Shown here piece after piece: positions 61,380-64,000 of a DNA stretch of 64,000 bases. Position 1 is the first letter of the stretch, and each line of letters starts with the position of its first letter. A program made the position numbers and the translations under genes. The stretch is from Halalkalibacter alkalisediminis (lineage in GTDB: Bacteria > Bacillota > Bacilli > Bacillales > Bacillaceae_D): contig NZ_JAQQWT010000013.1 of the NCBI RefSeq assembly GCF_028610705.1, positions 1 to 64,000 on the forward strand. Direction: 5' to 3'. The notes under the pieces were generated by a model that did not search any database, had not been told where the DNA came from, and was given only the letters and a program-made list of their open reading frames with translations.

Positions 61380-62546
61380 ATGAAAAAGCGATCGAGTTTG
61401 TTTGCTTCTGTTCTGATTCTTTCTTCGTTTTTAGCGGCATGTGGAGGAAATCAAGAAACAGAAGAACAACCAACAACAGAAGAACCTATGGAAGAGACTG
61501 TCGAACAACTGGAATTATTCACAACTATTTTTCCTCTAGAAGATTTTGCAAACAAAATTGGTGGGGATTATGTGAACGTAACCAACCTCGTTCCGGTTGG
61601 CGCGGATGCACATTCATTTGAGCCAACAGCTAGAGAAATGATTAATGTAGCAGAAGGCGATGCCTTCATTTACAATGGTGCCGGACTTGAGGGTTTTGTA
61701 GATGCTCTTATTGAAACAATTGAAGGTGAAGGAGTTCAAGTTGTAAAGGCTTCAGAAGGTATTGAATTGATTGATTTTGATGATGAGCAAAGTCATGCAC
61801 ATGATGAACATGAGGCTGAAGAAGATCATGACCATGCGCACGATGAGCATGAGGATGAAAAAGATCATGACCATGCGCACGATGAGCATGAGCATGAGCA
61901 TGAAGAAGATCACGATCATGCGCACGACGAGCATGAGCATGAAGAAGAACACGATCATGCGAATGATGAGCACGAGCACGAAGAAGAACATGATCATGCA
62001 CACGATGATCACGCTCACGATCATGATGAAGATCCACATGTGTGGTTAGATCCAATCTTATCGATTACACTTGCTGAGAATATTAAAAACTCATTAATTG
62101 AGCTTTTACCAGAACAAGAAGAGTATTTCACGTCTAACTTTGAAGAAGTGAAAGCAGAGCTTGAAGTGATCGATTCAGAATTCCAAGCAATGGTAGATGC
62201 AGCTGAAAAAGATACATTTTTAGTATCACACGCTGGCTATGGTTATTGGGAAGCACGCTATGGTGTAAAGCAAATCGGAATTGCTGGCATCTCACCAACC
62301 AATGAACCTTCTCAGCGTCAACTACAAGATCTAATTGCATTTGCAAATGAGTACGGCTTAGAATATGTCATGTTTGAACAAAACATTCCAGCAAAGGTAG
62401 CAGATGTAGTTAGAGATGAAGTAGGTGCAGAAGCACTTTACCTTCACAATCTAGAGGCACTTGTTGCGGAAGATATTCAAAATGGAGAAGATTACTTTAG
62501 TTTGATGAGAAGAAATATTGAAGCGTTAGGGACTGCACTTCAGTAA
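61380..62546 (+). CDS. znuA: Zinc ABC transporter substrate-binding lipoprotein (ZnuA/AdcA type), His-rich
   Basis: 388 residues. Lipoprotein signal with lipobox S-S-F-L-A-A-C-G-G (Cys about residue 21). A cluster A-I solute-binding fold follows: L-F-T-T-I-F-P-L-E-D-F-A, G-A-D-A-H-S-F-E-P-T, the long His/Glu/Asp loop at about 137-218, P-H-V-W-L-D-P, and S-H-A-G-Y-G-Y-W. The three conserved histidines of the zinc site are present, and the loop acts as a zinc sponge in relatives. A Zur box upstream supports a zinc role. No permease or ATPase gene is next to it, so it must use a transporter coded elsewhere. Confidence 0.92.
   Translation: MKKRSSLFASVLILSSFLAACGGNQETEEQPTTEEPMEETVEQLELFTTIFPLEDFANKIGGDYVNVTNLVPVGADAHSFEPTAREMINVAEGDAFIYNGAGLEGFVDALIETIEGEGVQVVKASEGIELIDFDDEQSHAHDEHEAEEDHDHAHDEHEDEKDHDHAHDEHEHEHEEDHDHAHDEHEHEEEHDHANDEHEHEEEHDHAHDDHAHDHDEDPHVWLDPILSITLAENIKNSLIELLPEQEEYFTSNFEEVKAELEVIDSEFQAMVDAAEKDTFLVSHAGYGYWEARYGVKQIGIAGISPTNEPSQRQLQDLIAFANEYGLEYVMFEQNIPAKVADVVRDEVGAEALYLHNLEALVAEDIQNGEDYFSLMRRNIEALGTALQ
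61789..62034 (+). repeat. In-frame His/Asp/Glu-rich repeat tract of znuA
   Basis: Imperfect in-frame repeats of 36-48 bases, variations on codons for D-H-D-H-A-H-D-E-H-E-H-E-E, about six units. Copies differ at synonymous and conservative sites, so the tract is old but could change length by recombination. It also creates spurious reading frames on both strands. Confidence 0.85.
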
Positions 62547-62558
62547 TATATAGATGTG

Positions 62559-62590
62559 AAACCGCAGCGACAGGTACCGCTGCGGTTTTG
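62559..62590 (+). terminator. Terminator after znuA
   Basis: AAACCGCAGCG pairs with CGCTGCGGTTT around an eight-base loop; short T tail. Confidence 0.85.
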
Positions 62591-62691
62591 TCCTTATAAA
62601 AGGATGAATCTTACCTAATTTAAAGCAAAATAATTGGTTTTATTGATGGAACGGGTTACAATAAGAATAAAGATCTGTTGAGAGGTGGAGA

Positions 62692-63132
62692 ATGATGCAA
62701 TTTAACCAATTTAACATGTTTAATGATGTAGTGAATATTGCTCGTCAAGAAATGGTAGAAGCCGGATATGAACAGCTACAGACGACTGAAGAAGTAGACG
62801 CAGTCTTGAATAAAGAAGGAACGACACTTGTTATGATTAACTCGGTATGTGGATGTGCAGGTGGCATTGCTCGTCCAGCAGCTGCTTACATGAAAAATTA
62901 TGAAACAAAGCCTGACCGTTTTGTAACGGTATTTGCAGGGCAAGACAAGGAAGCTACGGCTAAAGCTAGAGAATATTTCACAGGCTATGCCCCGTCATCC
63001 CCATCATTTGCTTTAGTAAAAGATGGTAAGATCATGACAATGGTTGAACGCTTTGAAATTGAAGGTCATGAACCAATCCAAGTAGTTCAGAAGCTTGAAA
63101 AAGCGTTTGATGAGTATTGCAAAGCTGACTAA
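62692..63132 (+). CDS. brxB: Bacilliredoxin BrxB (YqiW)
   Basis: 146 residues of the YphP/YqiW family. The unusual redox motif is Cys-Gly-Cys (C53 and C55 in N-S-V-C-G-C-A-G-G), in a thioredoxin-like fold with [10 protein letters not shown] and [10 protein letters not shown]. It removes bacillithiol from proteins. ATG 62692 or 62695 follow AGAGGTGGAG. In B. subtilis yqiW also follows the bkd operon, so position supports BrxB over BrxA. Confidence 0.93.
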   Translation: MMQFNQFNMFNDVVNIARQEMVEAGYEQLQTTEEVDAVLNKEGTTLVMINSVCGCAGGIARPAAAYMKNYETKPDRFVTVFAGQDKEATAKAREYFTGYAPSSPSFALVKDGKIMTMVERFEIEGHEPIQVVQKLEKAFDEYCKAD

Positions 63133-63145
63133 TAAAATGTAAAAA

Positions 63146-63187
63146 GAAAGTGACTTAGTTAGGAGTGTCTACCTAAGTCACTTTTTG
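63146..63187 (+). terminator. Terminator after brxB
   Basis: GAAAGTGACTTAG-TAG pairs with CTA-CTAAGTCACTTT around a short loop, ending in TTTTTG. Confidence 0.88.
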
Positions 63188-63278
63188 TGAGTTTGTTGCA
63201 ACAATTGAATACCAAGTACATCGCACGAAAAAAATATGGTATACTACAGTATAAGTTAAATAAGGAGTGTTCAATACA

Positions 63279-63644
63279 ATGCAAGCTTTGTATGATCAAA
63301 TTCAAGTATATTTAAATATGGATGAGGAAATCTCATTTAAAGAATTTAACGAATTCTACCGTAAAGTTACAACAGAATTAGGAGATGTTCATGAAACTTT
63401 AGACGAAGAGGGCGTTTGGAAAAGCCTTTTCATCGTGGAAAACATCATGTCTAATGCTGAAGGTCGCGCTAATTCAAGCAAAGGATCCGAAGCTAAAAAA
63501 TACGCAAAAATGGCTCAGCGTCTTCAACTATGGGCGAAAAATCTAGCTGCTCGTTTAGGACAAGTTGGTTATACGGAAGAAGACATCAGTGAGCGTTTCA
63601 ATAAAATGCTTGAAGAAGGAACTCCGGCTACAGAAGCTAAATAA
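63279..63644 (+). CDS. Small helical cytosolic protein of unknown function
   Basis: About 121 residues from ATG 63279, with AAGGAGTG about ten bases upstream and an extended -10 (TGGTATACT, 63237-63245) before that. It is almost fully helical and charged, with no membrane segment. Recognisable stretches are M-D-E-E-I-S-F-K-E-F-N-E-F-Y-R-K, W-K-S-L-F-I-V-E-N-I-M-S-N-A-E and K-K-Y-A-K-M-A-Q-R-L-Q-L-W. I do not recognise a family. Strong start signals indicate it is expressed. Confidence 0.75.
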   Translation: MQALYDQIQVYLNMDEEISFKEFNEFYRKVTTELGDVHETLDEEGVWKSLFIVENIMSNAEGRANSSKGSEAKKYAKMAQRLQLWAKNLAARLGQVGYTEEDISERFNKMLEEGTPATEAK

Positions 63645-63678
63645 ATATTTGGCGAAGGTGTAAGTAGAAGAGAGTAGT

Positions 63679-63865
63679 CCTTGACGAGGCCACTGAAAAA
63701 GTCCCTTTTAGCAAATTCGGGGAAGTGCAATGGCTCCACACGTTGCGCGCCTGCTATGAGAAACCCACTCATAGCAGGCTTAAAAGAAGGCAACGGTTCC
63801 GCTCATTGCATAGAGGCCACTGAAAAAGGTGAAAATCACACCTTTTTCAGTGGCCTCTCCTTGAC
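63679..63865 (-). repeat. Structured intergenic repeat, copy E
   Basis: The best preserved copy, in reverse orientation. Outer hairpin of about 20 bp (63812-63857), core stem TGCAATG/CATTGCA (63726-32 / 63804-10), inner stem CGTTGC/GCAACG (63741-46 / 63790-95), 12-bp hairpin GCCTGCTATGAG/CTCATAGCAGGC (63749-79), then TTAA. A second copy of the outer arm, GAGGCCACTGAAAAA, lies at 63687-63701. CCTTGAC occurs at both edges (63679-85 and 63859-65), a possible 7-bp target duplication. Confidence 0.88.
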
Positions 63866-63912
63866 AACTTCTCTTTTTTACGTTACATTAGAACATGTCG
63901 CTTAATCATTGT

Positions 63913-63987
63913 GCGCCTATGGTGAAAGGGATATCATTCAAGATTCCGGTTCTTGCGTTGTAGGTTCGAGTCCTACTAGGCGCGCCA
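63913..63987 (+). tRNA. tRNA-Arg (anticodon CCG)
   Basis: Complete cloverleaf of 75 bases: acceptor GCGCCTA/TAGGCGC with discriminator G and encoded CCA (63985-87), D stem GTGA/TCAT, anticodon stem CAAGA/TCTTG with loop TTCCGGT giving anticodon CCG, four-base variable loop, and T arm GTAGG-TTCGAGT-CCTAC. It reads the rare arginine codon CGG. Confidence 0.95.
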
Positions 63988-64000
63988 ATTATATGTTGAC

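Noticed and set aside
61789-62034. CRISPR-like periodic repeats
   Set aside because: The periodicity is in-frame coding repeats of a His-rich loop, without unique spacers or cas genes; no CRISPR array is present in the window.
61708-62055. Long alternative frames (92-115 codons) over the znuA His-rich tract
   Set aside because: Low-complexity by-products of the repeated GAY/CAY/GAR codons; the plus-strand znuA frame has the signal peptide and fold motifs.
63569-63905. 74-codon frames over repeat copy E
   Set aside because: Same cause: structured repeat sequence; no ribosome site, and one overlaps the real gene ending at 63644.

Overview
The window is a chromosomal segment of a low-GC, endospore-forming member of the Bacillaceae, most likely from the alkaliphilic or extremophilic side of the family (Halalkalibacterium halodurans-like). 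This rests on long synteny with the Bacillus subtilis yqgW-comG-gcv-spoIIIA-acc-nusB-ispA-dxs-recN-spo0A-bkd region, a full sporulation gene complement (spoIIIAA-AH, spoIVB, spo0A, splB), and an OLE RNA with its partner gene oapA, a pair known mainly from extremophilic and anaerobic Firmicutes. tRNA genes lie at both ends: Leu(TAG), cut by the window start, and Arg(CCG).

Layout. 1-5460: tRNA-Leu, yidD, a comG operon reduced to comGC-GG (no comGA or comGB), yqzE, a Cys-containing HTH regulator, small membrane proteins (DUF2626, DUF2759), the MBL hydrolase yqgX, and a candidate C-rich small RNA on the minus strand. 5500-12440: yqhG-yqhH, then a tandem glycine riboswitch driving gcvT-gcvPA-gcvPB. 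12430-25530: yqhL, lipM, dat, the class II ribonucleotide reductase nrdJ behind two NrdR boxes, splB, mntR, yqhO, yqhP, a broken yqhQ, yqhR, pepQ, efp and yqhV. 25546-31156: the spoIIIA operon, with a 350-bp repeat insertion between spoIIIAE and spoIIIAF. 31470-46630: an acidic orphan protein, accB-accC-yqhY, nusB-folD-xseA-xseB-ispA, OLE RNA-oapA-dxs-tlyA, a DUF2339 membrane protein, ahrC and recN. 46930-52313: spoIVB, spo0A with sigma-H and 0A-box signals, a SteA-like / GT2 / MraY-like trio, and yqzF. 52534-60664: the enhancer-binding protein BkdR and a sigma-54-controlled bcd-lpdV-bkdAA-bkdAB-bkdB operon that lacks ptb and buk. 60775-end: a secreted Cys-Cys protein, a Zur-controlled His-rich zinc-binding lipoprotein, brxB, a small conserved-looking protein, and tRNA-Arg.

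Functional links. Glycine cleavage (gcv), octanoyl/lipoyl transfer (lipM) and the branched-chain 2-oxoacid dehydrogenase (lpdV, bkd) all use lipoyl cofactors. Bcd and Bkd turn branched-chain amino acids into acyl-CoA primers, and AccBC feeds fatty acid synthesis. spo0A, spoIVB, spoIIIA and splB cover sporulation initiation, the sigma-G and sigma-K checkpoints, and spore DNA repair. IspA, Dxs and OLE/OapA sit together as in H. halodurans.

Most notable beyond routine annotation: the OLE RNA locus; a family of five structured intergenic repeats (about 120-190 bp) with compensatory base changes in two internal stems, including a tandem pair inside the spoIIIA operon; an unassigned C-rich sRNA with a near-consensus promoter and a strong terminator; and the truncated comG operon. 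Three genes (comGE, spoIIIAD, yqhQ) show start or frame problems, which could be real decay or residual indel errors in the assembly.
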